64,000 nt of DNA from Streptomyces sp. NBC_00513. GTDB lineage: Bacteria > Actinomycetota > Actinomycetes > Streptomycetales > Streptomycetaceae. Positions within the stretch are counted from its first letter, which is position 1. Each line of letters opens with the position of its first letter. The stretch is taken from contig NZ_CP107845.1 in the NCBI RefSeq assembly GCF_041431415.1, positions 2,356,001 to 2,420,000 of the forward strand. Reading direction: 5' to 3'. A model generated the notes under the pieces. The model had not been told where the DNA came from and did not search any database. It saw nothing but the letters and a program-made list of their open reading frames with translations. Positions 45,122 through 54,687 of this stretch are shown here, piece by piece. A program made the translations under genes and the position numbers.

Positions 45122-46534
45122 CTAGGCGCTCTCGGCGGCCAGTTCGCGCACCGCGTCGGCGAATGCGTCCCCACGCTCGTTGTAGTTCGCGAACATGTCC
45201 ATCGAGGCACAGGCAGGTGCCAGCAGGACCGTGTCGCCGCGCTCGGCGAGACGGGCCGCTTCCCGGACCGCCGCGAGCATCGCCCCAGTGTCGGTCCGGT
45301 CGAGGTCCACGACGGGTACCTGCGGGGCGTGTCGCGCCAGCGCGTCCGCGATCAGGGCCCGGTCGGCACCCATCAGGACCACGGCCCGCAGACGCGCGGC
45401 CGACTTCCGCACGAGCTCGTCGAAGGTCGCGCCCTTGGCGAGGCCGCCGGCGATCCACACGACCGGCTCGAAGGCCGCCAGGGAGGCCTCCGCCGCGTGG
45501 GTGTTGGTGGCCTTGGAGTCGTCGATGTACGTGACCCCGTCCACCTCGTCCACGTGCGCGACCCGGTGGGCGTCCGGCCGGAAGTCCCGCAGGCCGTCGC
45601 GGACCGCGCGCGGTTCGACGCCGAAGGCGCGGGCCAGGGCCGCCGCGGCGAGCGCGTTGGCGATGTTGTGCGGGGCGGGCGGGTTGACGTCCTCGACCTG
45701 CGCGAGTTCCTGGGCGTTCTTCTGCCGGTTCTCCACGAAGGCCCGGTCCACCAGGATCCCGTCGACCACGCCCAGCATGGAGGGGCCGGGGGCGCCGAGG
45801 GTGAAGCCGATCGCCCGGCAGCCCTCCTCGACGTCGGCTTCCACGACGAGGTCCTCGGTGGCCCGGTCGGCGACGTTGTAGACGCAGGCCACCGTGTTGC
45901 CCTCGTAGATGCGGCCCTTGTCGGCGGCGTACGCCTCCATCGAGCCGTGCCAGTCGAGGTGGTCGGGGGCCAGGTTGAGGACGGCCGCCGAGTGGGCGCG
46001 CACGGAGGGCGCCCAGTGGAGCTGGTAGCTGGAGAGCTCGACGGCGAGGACGTCGTACGCCTCGCCGCCGGTCACCACGTCGATGATCGGGGTGCCGATG
46101 TTGCCGACGGCCGCGGTCTTGAGACCCGCGGCCCGCAGGATCGACGCGAGCATCTGGGTGGTCGTCGTCTTGCCGTTGGTGCCGGTGATCGCGAGCCAGG
46201 GGGCCGCGTCGGGGCCCCGCAGGAGCCAGGCGATCTCCACGTCCCCGACGACCTCGACACCGACCTCGGCGGCCGCGGCGAACAACGGGCTGTCGGGCTT
46301 CCAGCCGGGCGAGGTGACGACCAGATCGGTGCCCTCGGGCAGGGTCGTGGCGTCCGCGAGGCGCACGGAGATGCCCGCCGCCTCCAGCTCCGCCGCCCGG
46401 GCCCGGTGGCCCTCGCTGTCGCCGCCGTCGACGACGGTCACCGAAGCGCCGAGGCCGGCCAGGGCGCGGGCGGCACTGATGCCGCTCACGCCGAGGCCGG
46501 CGACGGTGATGTTCTTGCCGTGCCAGGAGGTCAC
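45122..46534 (-). CDS. murD: UDP-MurNAc-L-Ala:D-Glu ligase MurD
   Basis: ATP-dependent ligase that adds D-glutamate to UDP-MurNAc-L-alanine. It has 470 residues, with a Rossmann N-terminus (TVAGLGVSGISAARAL), the P-loop ITGTNGKTTTTQM, VLNLAPDHLDWHGSMEAY and the C-terminal DDSKATNTHAAEASL motif. The GTG at 46534 overlaps the mraY stop (GTGA) as elsewhere in the cluster; an ATG five codons upstream (46549) is an alternative. Confidence 0.95.
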   Translation of the reverse strand: MTSWHGKNITVAGLGVSGISAARALAGLGASVTVVDGGDSEGHRARAAELEAAGISVRLADATTLPEGTDLVVTSPGWKPDSPLFAAAAEVGVEVVGDVEIAWLLRGPDAAPWLAITGTNGKTTTTQMLASILRAAGLKTAAVGNIGTPIIDVVTGGEAYDVLAVELSSYQLHWAPSVRAHSAAVLNLAPDHLDWHGSMEAYAADKGRIYEGNTVACVYNVADRATEDLVVEADVEEGCRAIGFTLGAPGPSMLGVVDGILVDRAFVENRQKNAQELAQVEDVNPPAPHNIANALAAAALARAFGVEPRAVRDGLRDFRPDAHRVAHVDEVDGVTYIDDSKATNTHAAEASLAAFEPVVWIAGGLAKGATFDELVRKSAARLRAVVLMGADRALIADALARHAPQVPVVDLDRTDTGAMLAAVREAARLAERGDTVLLAPACASMDMFANYNERGDAFADAVRELAAESA

Positions 46535-47601
46535 TTGTCGGCTGCCCATCCCGCGTAGAAGAGACCGAGACCCACGATCACGCACATGCCCTGGATGATC
46601 CAGAAGCGGACCACCACGAGGACCTCGGACCACCCCTTGAGTTCGAAGTGGTGCTGGAGTGGCGCCATCCGGAAGACACGCTTGCCGGTCAGCTTGAAGG
46701 AGCCGACCTGGATGACGACCGACATCGTGATGAGCACGAAGAGGCCGCCGAGGAGGGCCATCAGGAACTCCGTGCGGGAGCAGATGGCGAGGCCGGCGAG
46801 CGCGCCGCCGAGCGCCAGCGAACCGGTGTCACCCATGAAGATCTTGGCGGGCGAGGTGTTCCACCACAGGAAGCCGAAGCAGGCTCCCATGAGGGCGGAG
46901 GCGACGACCGCGAGGTCCAGCGGGTCGCGCACCTCGAAGCAGGCGGCCGGGTTGGTCAGGGTCTGCGCGTTGGCGCAGGACTCCTGGTACTGCCAGACGC
47001 CGATGAAGGTGTAGGCGCCGAAGACCATCACGGCGGCGCCGGTGGCCAGTCCGTCCAGGCCGTCGGTCAGGTTCACGCCGTTGGACATCGCCAGGATCAT
47101 GAACAGGGCCCAGACGACGAACAGCACCGGACCGAGCGCCCAGCCGAAGTCCGTGACGAACGACAGCTTGGTCGAGGCCGGGGTCAGCCCCTTCGAGTCC
47201 TTGAACTGGAGGGCGAGCACCGCGAAGGCGATGCCGACGATCAGCTGGCCGGACATCTTGGCCTTGGCCCGCAGACCGAGCGAGCGCCTCTTGACGATCT
47301 TGATGTAGTCGTCGAGGTAGCCGACCAGTCCCATGCCGGCCATCAGGAAGAGGACGAGCAGTCCGGAGAAGCTCACCTCTTCCCCGGTGATGACCTTCGT
47401 CAGGGCGTACGCGATGAGCGTCGCCAGGATGAAGGAGATGCCACCCATGGTGGGTGTGCCCTTCTTCCCGGCGTGGCCGCGGGGGCCGTCGTCGCGGATG
47501 AACTGGCCGTAGCCCTTGCGGGCCAGCAGCTTGATCAGGAGAGGGGTGCCGATGAGGGTCAGGAACAGACCGATCACACCGGCGAAGAGAATCTGCCTCA
47601 T
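46531..47601 (-). CDS. mraY: MraY, phospho-MurNAc-pentapeptide translocase
   Basis: Makes lipid I from UDP-MurNAc-pentapeptide and undecaprenyl phosphate. The 356-residue protein has ten membrane helices and the family loops DDGPRGHAGKKGTPTMGG, DDYIK (the aspartate pair), NLTDGLDGLATG and FMGDTGSLALGGALA. PLQHHFELKGW near the C-terminus holds the catalytic histidines. Its ATG overlaps the murF stop (ATGA). Confidence 0.98.
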   Translation of the reverse strand: MRQILFAGVIGLFLTLIGTPLLIKLLARKGYGQFIRDDGPRGHAGKKGTPTMGGISFILATLIAYALTKVITGEEVSFSGLLVLFLMAGMGLVGYLDDYIKIVKRRSLGLRAKAKMSGQLIVGIAFAVLALQFKDSKGLTPASTKLSFVTDFGWALGPVLFVVWALFMILAMSNGVNLTDGLDGLATGAAVMVFGAYTFIGVWQYQESCANAQTLTNPAACFEVRDPLDLAVVASALMGACFGFLWWNTSPAKIFMGDTGSLALGGALAGLAICSRTEFLMALLGGLFVLITMSVVIQVGSFKLTGKRVFRMAPLQHHFELKGWSEVLVVVRFWIIQGMCVIVGLGLFYAGWAADK

Positions 47602-49022
47602 CGGTCGGCGACCTCGCCCTCGCGCTCCAGCAACGCAAGCGCGACCCGCTCCAGGCCGATCGACCTGGAAGCCTTCACCAGCACGACGTCACCCGGGCGC
47701 AGTTCACTGCGCAACAGGTCGACCGCCGCCTGCGCGTCGGACACGAGCACCGACTCCTCACCCCACGAACCCTCGTTATATGCGCCCAGTTGCAGCCAGG
47801 ACGCTTCCCTGCCCCCGACTGCGACGAGCCTGCTCACGTTGAGCCGGACGGCGAGCCGTCCCACCGCGTCGTGCTCGGCCAGCGATGCGTCACCCAACTC
47901 GGCCATGGGACCGAGCACCGCCCACGTGCGTCCCCCGTCGGCCCTCGCGGAGCCGCCCATCGCGGCAAGCGCGCGCAGAGCGGCCCGCATGGACTCGGGG
48001 TTCGCGTTGTAGGCGTCGTTGACGATCGTCACGCCGTCCGCTCGCTCGGTGACCTCCATCCGCCACCGGGACAACGTGCCCGCCCCGGAGAGCGCGGTGG
48101 CGATCTCCGGAGTGGACATGCCCAGTACATGGGCGACGGCGGCCGCGGCGAGCGCGTTCGACACGTGGTGCTCACCGTACAGCCGCAAGGTCACATCGCC
48201 GCACCCGGAGGGTGTGTGGAGTGTGAAGGCGGGCGTTCCCCCGGCCGTCATCCGTACGTCCGTGGCCCGGACGTCGGCGTCCTCGGCCTCGCCGAAGAGG
48301 ACCGTACGGGCCTTCGTGCGGGCGGACATGGCGCGCACGAGCGGGTCGTCGGCGTTCAGGACGGCGACGCCCCCGTCGGCCTCGGACGGCAGGGCCTCGA
48401 CCAGTTCGCCCTTGGCCTGGGCGATCTGCTCGCGGCCGCCGAACTCCCCGATGTGGGCGGTGCCGACGTTGAGGACCAGGCCGATGCGCGGCGGGGTCAG
48501 GCCGGTGAGGTAGGCGATGTGGCCGATCCCGCGGGCACCCATCTCCAGCACCAGGTGCCGGGTGTCCTCGGTGGCCTTGAGGGCGGTGAGCGGCAGGCCG
48601 ATCTCGTTGTTGAGGGAGTCGGGCGTCCACACGGTGGGTGCGTGCTGTTGCAGCACCTGGGCGATGAGGTCCTTGGTGGAGGTCTTGCCGGCCGAGCCGG
48701 TCAGGGCCACCACGTCGGTGCCGAGGCGTTCGACGACGGCGCGGGCGAGGGCGCCGAGCGCCTTCTCCACGTCGGGGACGACGATCGCGGGTACGCCGAC
48801 GGGGCGGGCGGCGAGGACGGCGGTGGCGCCGGCCGCGACCGCGCGCTCCGCGTAGTCGTGGCCGTCGACGTGCTCGCCCTGGAAGGCGGCGAACAGGCTG
48901 CCGGCCTCCACCTGACGGGAGTCGATGACCACGGCCCCGCTGATCCGCACCGCCGGATCCGGTATGTCGTGGGGCCGCCCGCCGGTGATGTCGGCGATCT
49001 CGGCGAGGGAAAGGGCGATCAC
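47598..49022 (-). CDS. murF: UDP-MurNAc-tripeptide:D-Ala-D-Ala ligase MurF
   Basis: Last cytoplasmic ligase of the peptide stem. It has 474 residues, with a MurF-type N-terminal domain, the ATP loop TGSAGKTSTKDLIAQVL, LEMGARGIGHIAYLTGLTPP, and NDAYNANPESMRAALRAL. The GTG at 49022 overlaps the murE stop by four bases (GTGA). Confidence 0.97.
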   Translation of the reverse strand: MIALSLAEIADITGGRPHDIPDPAVRISGAVVIDSRQVEAGSLFAAFQGEHVDGHDYAERAVAAGATAVLAARPVGVPAIVVPDVEKALGALARAVVERLGTDVVALTGSAGKTSTKDLIAQVLQQHAPTVWTPDSLNNEIGLPLTALKATEDTRHLVLEMGARGIGHIAYLTGLTPPRIGLVLNVGTAHIGEFGGREQIAQAKGELVEALPSEADGGVAVLNADDPLVRAMSARTKARTVLFGEAEDADVRATDVRMTAGGTPAFTLHTPSGCGDVTLRLYGEHHVSNALAAAAVAHVLGMSTPEIATALSGAGTLSRWRMEVTERADGVTIVNDAYNANPESMRAALRALAAMGGSARADGGRTWAVLGPMAELGDASLAEHDAVGRLAVRLNVSRLVAVGGREASWLQLGAYNEGSWGEESVLVSDAQAAVDLLRSELRPGDVVLVKASRSIGLERVALALLEREGEVADR

Positions 49023-50734
49023 TGGTTCACCTCGGCCTGCGTGGTTGCGTGGTGCGGGGCCTCGGTGCGCGCCTCGATGGCCGCGCGCAGGACCTCGCGG
49101 TCGTCGAAGGGGCGTACGACGCCCGCGGTGTCCTGGCCCTGTTCGTGGCCCTTGCCCGCGACCAGCACCGTGTCACCGGGCCGGGCGCTCGCGACGGCCG
49201 CGGCGATGGCCGCGGCCCGGTCGGCGTCGACGAGGACGGCGCCGCGTTCGGCGGGGGGCACGGACACGGCGCCCTCGAACATCGCGGCCAGGATGGCGAG
49301 GGGGTCCTCGGAGCGCGGGTTGTCGGAGGTGAGCACGGCGACGTCGGCGAACCGCGCGGCCGCGGCGCCCATCGGGGCCCGCTTGGTGGTGTCGCGGTCG
49401 CCGCCGCAGCCGAGCACGATGTGCAGCCGGCCCTCGGTGACCTCGCGCAGGGCGCGCAGCACCGATTCGACGGCGTCGGTCTTGTGGGCGTAGTCGACGA
49501 CGGCGAGGAACGGTTGTCCCGCGTCGACGCGTTCCAGCCGGCCGGGCACCCCGGGGACCGCGGCGACGCCGTCGGCGGCGGTCTGCGGGTCGATGCCGGC
49601 GGCGGCGAGGGTGACGATCGCGGCGACGGTGTTGGCGACGTTGAACGGGCCGGGCAGCGGCGCGGTGGCGCGTACGCGCTGTCCGTCCGGGCCGACGAGG
49701 GTCAGCGTGGAGTCGGCGGCCCCCAGGACCACGTCCTCGGCGCGCCAGTCGGCGGCCGGGTCGCCCGTGGCCGAGAAGGTGACGATCGGGATCGTCGCCT
49801 CCTTGGCGAGGCGGCGGCCGTACTCGTCGTCGGCGTTCACCACTCCGAGGCGGGCGCGGCGCTCGGTGAAGAGCTGCGCCTTGGCCTGGAAGTAGTCCTC
49901 CATGTCGGAGTGGAACTCCATGTGTTCCGGGCTCAGGTTGTTGAAGACGGCGACGTCGAAGACGCAGCCGTCGACCCGGCCGAGCACGAGTGCGTGGCTG
50001 GAGACCTCCATGGCCACGGCCTCGACCCCGCGTTCGCGCATGACGGCGAACAGGGCCTGGAGGTCGGTGGCCTCGGGGGTGGTGCGCTCGGACTTGATGC
50101 GTTCGTCGCCGATGCGCATCTCGACGGTGCCGACGAGGCCGGTGGCCCAGCCGGCGGCGCGCAGGCCGCCCTCGACCAGGTACGCGGTGGTGGTCTTGCC
50201 GGAGGTGCCGGTGATGCCGAGCTGGAGGAGGGCCTCGCCCGGCCGGCCGTAGATCGCGGCGGCGAGCTCTCCCATGCGGGCGCGCGGGTCGGCGACGGCG
50301 AGCACCGGCAGTCCGGTCGCCGCGGCGCGTTCGGCGCCGGCGGGATCGGTCAGCACGGCGGCGGCGCCGAGGGCGGCCGCCTGGGCCGCGAAGTCCGCGC
50401 CGTGCGCCTTGGCGCCGGGGAGGGCCGCGTAGAGGTCGCCGGGGCGCACCGCACGGGAGTCGTGCGTGATGCCGGTGATCCGCGGACCCGTCGGCTCGCC
50501 GGCGGCTTCGAGGTCCACCAGGGCCGCGAGCTCGGGCAGCGGGGTGGGGCGCACGGACACGGGGCGGGGCGCTCCCGGCGGCGCTGCCGGGGCGTCTTTC
50601 CGGGTGGTTCTGGGCTGATCAGCGTGGGACACGGCGGTGAGCGTACCGGGCGCGGTGGCCCCGTCGCGAAGCGAGGTCCCGGCCGCGGGGCCGGTGGCCG
50701 ACTGGTTCCCGGGTTTGGGGGTGATCGTTGTCAC
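49019..50734 (-). CDS. murE: UDP-MurNAc-dipeptide ligase MurE
   Basis: Adds the third peptide residue, in Streptomyces LL-diaminopimelate by family knowledge. The 571-residue protein has an unusually long N-terminal extension (about 1-65; Thr/Ala/Pro-rich) before the Mur domain. The motif DSRAVRPGDLYAALPG, the P-loop GTSGKTTTAYLVEGGL and the C-terminal TSDNPRSEDPLAI, which contains the DNPR diaminopimelate motif, are visible. A GAGG lies 10 nt before the GTG at 50734. It follows ftsI after 37 nt. Confidence 0.96.
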   Translation of the reverse strand: MTTITPKPGNQSATGPAAGTSLRDGATAPGTLTAVSHADQPRTTRKDAPAAPPGAPRPVSVRPTPLPELAALVDLEAAGEPTGPRITGITHDSRAVRPGDLYAALPGAKAHGADFAAQAAALGAAAVLTDPAGAERAAATGLPVLAVADPRARMGELAAAIYGRPGEALLQLGITGTSGKTTTAYLVEGGLRAAGWATGLVGTVEMRIGDERIKSERTTPEATDLQALFAVMRERGVEAVAMEVSSHALVLGRVDGCVFDVAVFNNLSPEHMEFHSDMEDYFQAKAQLFTERRARLGVVNADDEYGRRLAKEATIPIVTFSATGDPAADWRAEDVVLGAADSTLTLVGPDGQRVRATAPLPGPFNVANTVAAIVTLAAAGIDPQTAADGVAAVPGVPGRLERVDAGQPFLAVVDYAHKTDAVESVLRALREVTEGRLHIVLGCGGDRDTTKRAPMGAAAARFADVAVLTSDNPRSEDPLAILAAMFEGAVSVPPAERGAVLVDADRAAAIAAAVASARPGDTVLVAGKGHEQGQDTAGVVRPFDDREVLRAAIEARTEAPHHATTQAEVNQ

Positions 50735-50771
50735 TGATGGTGCCTCACGCTTTTCTGGCTGGGCGGCGGGT

Positions 50772-52796
50772 TCACTGGCCGGGCTGCGGGCCTGGCCGGG
50801 TACTGGGCTGCGGTGCGGGCTGCGGGCCCGGTTCGAAGGTGACCGGCAGTCCGGCGGGGGCGGTGCCGGTGGGGGCGATCCGGAGGGTCTTGAGGGCGAA
50901 CTCCATGACCTTCTTGTAGATGGGTCCGCAGATCTGGCCGCCGAAGTAGCTGCCCTTGGTGGGGTTCTGGATGGCGCAGTACACGGTGACGCGCGGGCTG
51001 TCGGCGGGCGCGAAGCCGGCGAACGAGGCGGTGTAGCCCTTGTAGCGGCCGGTGGCCGGGTCGACGCGGTTGGAGGTGCCGGTCTTGCCGCCGACGCGGT
51101 AGCCGGGGATGCGCGCCTTGGTGCCGGTGCCGTCCTGGTCGTCGACCACGGATTCGAGCATGGCGGCGAGGGTCTTGGCGGTGCCCTGGCTGATCACCTT
51201 GGTCTGCTCGGGGGCGGGGGCCGGGGTGAAGCGGCCGTCGGGTCCCCTGCTGCCGCGGACCAGGGTCGGCTCGATCCGGACGCCGCCGTTGGCGATGGTG
51301 GAGTACACGGAGGCCGCCTGGACGGCGTTGAGGGAGAGGCCCTGGCCGAAGGGGATCGTGTACTGCTGGGACGTGGACCAGGCCTCGGGCCTGGCGAGGA
51401 TGCCGCGGGTTTCGCCGGGGTAGTCCAGGCCGGTGGGCTGCCCGATGCCGAACTTGGTCAGGTACCCGTACAGGACCTTGTTGGCCTCGGGCTGGGTGGC
51501 GCCGAGCCGGCCGGTGGCCAGGATGGTGCCGATGTTCGAGGACTTGGCGAGCACCCCGTTGAGGGTCAGGTACCAGGTGGGGTGGTCCACGTCGTCCTTG
51601 AAGAGGCGGTCGCCGCGGTGGAGGCGGTTGGGGACCTCGACGGGGGTCGCCGGGGTGGCCTTCTTCTCCTCCAGGACGGCGGCCATCGACATCACCTTGG
51701 CGGTGGAGCCGGGCTCGTACACGTCCTGGAGGGCGGCGTTGCCCATGGCGGTGGAGCGGGCCTTCGACAGGTCGTTGGGGTCGAAGCCGGGGGCGTTGGC
51801 CATGGCCAGCACCTCGCCGGTGCGGGTGTCCTGCACGACGACGTAGCCGCGGTCGGCGCCGGACTTCTCGACCTGTTCGGCGATGGCGCTCTGCGCGGCC
51901 CACTGGATGTCGCGGTCGATGGTCAGCTCGATGTCCTCGCCGGGCACCGCGGCCTTCTCGCTGGACTCGGCGGTGGGGACGCGGCGGCCGCCGGACTGGG
52001 CGTAGGTGAGGCTGCCGTCCTTGCCGGAGAGCTTCTTGTCGAGGGAGGACTCCAGGCCGCCGCCGCCCTTGCCCTCGGCGTTGACGTAACCCAGTATCCC
52101 GGCGGCGAGGTCGCCGTTCGGGTACACGCGCTTGCTGCTGTCCTCCTTGAACACGCCCGCGATGACGTTGGCGCCGGGGCCGTTGTTGCGCTTGTCGGCG
52201 GCCGCCTTGTCCGCGAAGACCTTCTTGAGGTCCTTGATCTGGTTCCAGACCTGGGGGGTCTGGCGGCGGGCGAGGATGACGTAGCGGGAGTTCTTCGTCT
52301 CCAGGAGCTTGGCAATCTCCTTGGCGTCCTTGCCGAGGATCGGCGCGAGGAGGGCCGCGGCCTGCGCGGGGGCGTCCGGGGCCTTGCTCTCCTGCGCGGT
52401 GAACATCTTCGGGTCGGCGGTGATGTCGTACGCGTCGACGCTCGTGGCCAGTGCCACGCCCTTGCGGTCGGTGATCTCCCCGCGTTCGGCGGCAAGGGTG
52501 TAGCTGGTGAAGCGGTTCTCGGAGGCCTTGGCGGAGTAGGCGGAGGCGTCGACGGCCTGTACCTGGAGCAGCCGCACCACGAAGGCGATCATGACCAGGG
52601 TCAGTCCGACGCCGACGAGGCGCAGGCGGGGTTTGGGGTTCCCGAGCCTGATGGTGTGGGCCGTGCGGGCCGGGACCGGCCTGCGGGTGGCGGGGCGGGA
52701 CGCGGGACGCGCCGTGGCCCTGGCCCGGTCACCGCCGGTGGGCCGGGGCCGGCCGGGGCCCGGCACCCGCCGCCGGGGCGGCTCCTGGGGGCTCAC
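50772..52796 (-). CDS. ftsI: FtsI (PBP3-type) septal transpeptidase
   Basis: Monofunctional class B penicillin-binding protein for septal cross-linking. The 674-residue protein has a Pro/Arg-rich cytoplasmic tail (1-55), one membrane helix (about 59-76), a PBP dimer domain and a transpeptidase domain. The catalytic motifs are S364-x-x-K367 (EPGSTAKVM), KSSN (SxN) and KTGTSN. The C-terminus is Pro/Gln-rich. The GTG at 52796 is preceded only by GGTGG, but its A overlaps the stop of a 35-codon ORF (GTGA), suggesting coupled translation. Confidence 0.95.
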   Translation of the reverse strand: MSPQEPPRRRVPGPGRPRPTGGDRARATARPASRPATRRPVPARTAHTIRLGNPKPRLRLVGVGLTLVMIAFVVRLLQVQAVDASAYSAKASENRFTSYTLAAERGEITDRKGVALATSVDAYDITADPKMFTAQESKAPDAPAQAAALLAPILGKDAKEIAKLLETKNSRYVILARRQTPQVWNQIKDLKKVFADKAAADKRNNGPGANVIAGVFKEDSSKRVYPNGDLAAGILGYVNAEGKGGGGLESSLDKKLSGKDGSLTYAQSGGRRVPTAESSEKAAVPGEDIELTIDRDIQWAAQSAIAEQVEKSGADRGYVVVQDTRTGEVLAMANAPGFDPNDLSKARSTAMGNAALQDVYEPGSTAKVMSMAAVLEEKKATPATPVEVPNRLHRGDRLFKDDVDHPTWYLTLNGVLAKSSNIGTILATGRLGATQPEANKVLYGYLTKFGIGQPTGLDYPGETRGILARPEAWSTSQQYTIPFGQGLSLNAVQAASVYSTIANGGVRIEPTLVRGSRGPDGRFTPAPAPEQTKVISQGTAKTLAAMLESVVDDQDGTGTKARIPGYRVGGKTGTSNRVDPATGRYKGYTASFAGFAPADSPRVTVYCAIQNPTKGSYFGGQICGPIYKKVMEFALKTLRIAPTGTAPAGLPVTFEPGPQPAPQPSTRPGPQPGQ

Positions 52797-52900
52797 GCGG
52801 CCACCGCCGGCACGGCTCGGACGGCGGCTCCGGCCGGGGCGCCGCCCGGCGTACGAGGCGGGGGCGGGCTGGGGGGAAGCCCCGCGGGGGTCCGCGTCAC
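52793..52900 (-). CDS. Candidate 35-residue Pro/Ala-rich microprotein or coupling ORF between ftsL and ftsI
   Basis: A GTG at 52900 lies four bases after the ftsL stop, with the ribosome-binding-like GGAAGG a few bases upstream. Its frame runs 35 codons (VTRTPAGLPP..., ending PAVAA) and stops at a TGA that overlaps the ftsI GTG by four bases. The product has no hydrophobic helix and is rich in Pro, Ala, Arg and Gly. Codon use is not informative at this size. It may be a real small protein, or only a short translated leader that brings ribosomes to the ftsI start. Confidence 0.35.
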   Translation of the reverse strand: MTRTPAGLPPSPPPPRTPGGAPAGAAVRAVPAVAA

Positions 52901-52904
52901 GACG

Positions 52905-53420
52905 TCACCTTCCAGGGGTCTGGCTGGGCTGGGGGGTCCCGCTCGCCGCGGACGGGTTCGGCGCGGGCGGCCCGCTCGTCGCGGCGGACGGGGCGCCGGA
53001 GGGCGCTGCGGACACCGCGGGCTGCGCGACCGGCGCGGGGGACGGCGGGGGCGGCGCCTGCGCCTGCGAGGCGGTGCCCGCGACCTTCCCGTCCGGGCCG
53101 ATGAAGACGGGGCTGCCGCCCGGCACCAGGCCCAGTTCGTGCGCCCGTCGCTGGAGCGCGTCGGGGGCCGAGTAGCCGTCCACGTCCCGCTGGAGTGCCT
53201 GCTCCTCGTCGGTCAGCACGAGGGTCTCCTTCTTCAGCTGCGTGAGCTGGAAGGAGCCCTGGTTCAGCGCGGAGTTCAGCAACAGCAGGCTGATCAGGCC
53301 GCCGCCCAGCAGGGCGACGACCAACAGCACGAACGGCATCCGGGCCGCCTGACCCGCTCCGCTCCCCGCTCCGGCGCCGGCGGCGACGCCGGGCCGCAGC
53401 CGTCCTCCGCGCTTGATCAC
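52905..53420 (-). CDS. ftsL: FtsL-like divisome protein
   Basis: A 171-residue bitopic protein. It has a short basic cytoplasmic tail, one membrane helix (about 30-51, [19 protein letters not shown]) and a leucine-rich coiled coil (about 55-85; [20 protein letters not shown]). A Pro/Ala/Ser-rich tail about 70 residues long follows, longer than in most FtsL. It should form a complex with FtsQ and an FtsB/DivIC-like protein to activate FtsW-FtsI. The GTG at 53420 overlaps the rsmH stop (GTGA). Confidence 0.9.
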   Translation of the reverse strand: MIKRGGRLRPGVAAGAGAGSGAGQAARMPFVLLVVALLGGGLISLLLLNSALNQGSFQLTQLKKETLVLTDEEQALQRDVDGYSAPDALQRRAHELGLVPGGSPVFIGPDGKVAGTASQAQAPPPPSPAPVAQPAVSAAPSGAPSAATSGPPAPNPSAASGTPQPSQTPGR

Positions 53421-54376
53421 AGTCGCGCCTCGCGGATCCGTTCGACTCCGCGGCACCGGGCGGGAGCCGCCCGCCGGTTCTCGGCGATCTCCTCCTCCGT
53501 GGGGAGCTCGGCGCCGCGCGTGAGGAGTTTGAGCTTGGGCTGGTACTTCTCCGGCACCACCGGCAGTCCGGGGGGCGCGGTGGAGGCGGCGCCCGCCGCG
53601 AAGACCTGCTTGACCAGCCGGTCCTCCAGCGAGTGGTACGACAGCACCGCGATCCGGCCGCCGACCGCGATCCGGTCCACGGCCGCGGGGATGGCCCGCT
53701 CCAGGCCGGACAGCTCGCCGTTGACCTCGATGCGCAGCGCCTGGAAGGTGCGCTTGGCCGGGTTGCCGCCGGTGCGCTTCGCCGCCTGGGGCAGCGAGTC
53801 GCGGATCAGTTCGACCAGCCGGGCGCTGTTGGTGAAGGGTTCCTTCTCCCGCTCCCGGACCACGGCGGAGACGATGCGTTTGGCCTGCTTCTCCTCGCCG
53901 TACTGGCGCAGGATGCGGACCAGCTCGCCGGGGGCGTAGGTGTTGAGGACCTCGGCGGCGCTGATGCCGGTCGTCTGGTCCATGCGCATGTCGAGCGGGG
54001 CGTCCTGGGCGTACGCGAACCCTCGGTCGGCCTCGTCCAGCTGCATCGAGGAGACGCCCAGGTCGAAGAGGATGCCCTGGACCGCGGGGATGCGCAGTCC
54101 GTCGAGCACCTCGGCCAGGTCGGCGTAGATCGCGTGGACGAGGGTGACCCGGTCGCCGAAGGGCGCGAGGCGCTCCCCGGAGAGCCGCAGGGCCTCCTTG
54201 TCTCGGTCGAGGCCGATCAGGTGGGCCTCGGGGAACCGGGTCAGCAGGGCCTCGCTGTGGCCGCCGAGACCGAGGGTGCAGTCGACTACGACGGCCCCCG
54301 GCCTCTCCAGCGCCGGGGCCAACAGGTCCAGGCACCGCTGGAGCATCACCGGGACGTGTCGGGACTCGCTAGTCAA
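53417..54376 (-). CDS. rsmH: 16S rRNA m4C1402 methyltransferase RsmH
   Basis: SAM-dependent N4-methyltransferase of C1402 in 16S rRNA, usually first in dcw clusters (formerly MraW). It has 319 residues. [29 protein letters not shown] (SAM loop), [14 protein letters not shown] and [12 protein letters not shown] are family motifs. The start is an unusual TTG at 54376 with GAGAGGG four bases upstream. It is the promoter-proximal gene of the cluster. Confidence 0.95.
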   Translation of the reverse strand: MTSESRHVPVMLQRCLDLLAPALERPGAVVVDCTLGLGGHSEALLTRFPEAHLIGLDRDKEALRLSGERLAPFGDRVTLVHAIYADLAEVLDGLRIPAVQGILFDLGVSSMQLDEADRGFAYAQDAPLDMRMDQTTGISAAEVLNTYAPGELVRILRQYGEEKQAKRIVSAVVREREKEPFTNSARLVELIRDSLPQAAKRTGGNPAKRTFQALRIEVNGELSGLERAIPAAVDRIAVGGRIAVLSYHSLEDRLVKQVFAAGAASTAPPGLPVVPEKYQPKLKLLTRGAELPTEEEIAENRRAAPARCRGVERIREARL

Positions 54377-54687
54377 AGCGCCCTCTCAGATAACGGCGCG
54401 GCAGGCGTACGCCGCGCCGCGCACGCGGAGTTTTACCAGGGGGCCGGGCGGCCGGTGAGGGCCGGGCTCCGGCCGGTTCGCGTCACTTTAGTGCAACGGT
54501 CCCCGCGGTCAACGAACCGCCCGGCGCGCCGTCCGCTCCGCTCGCACGGAACCCGCTAATGCCGCGAATCACCCGAACAGCCGCATCCTGCCCACCCTTG
54601 TGGGTTAGCTCACAACAAGGCCGGTTGACCTTCTTTGTCCCTCCTCACTCCATGCCTCCCCCAGCGGTGCCCATTAACGTCTAAGGC
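54377..54687. promoter_or_regulatory. Divergent region: dcw leader and carbonic anhydrase promoter
   Basis: 311 bp without a gene. On the dcw side it holds a promoter (54485-54512) and a leader of about 100 nt with a 9-bp hairpin (54394-54419, CGGCGCGGC/GCCGCGCCG) just before the rsmH ribosome-binding site. On the other side, TTGTG/CACAA (54598-54602 and 54611-54615) and TTGACC (54625-54630) precede the carbonic anhydrase gene; its -10 is unclear. No mraZ is present. Confidence 0.6.
54485..54512 (-). promoter_or_regulatory. Promoter of the dcw cluster (HrdB-like)
   Basis: Read on the minus strand: TTGACC, 16-bp spacer, TAAAGT. This fits the housekeeping sigma consensus (TTGACN, TAnnnT). Transcription should start near 54478. 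Confidence 0.6.
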
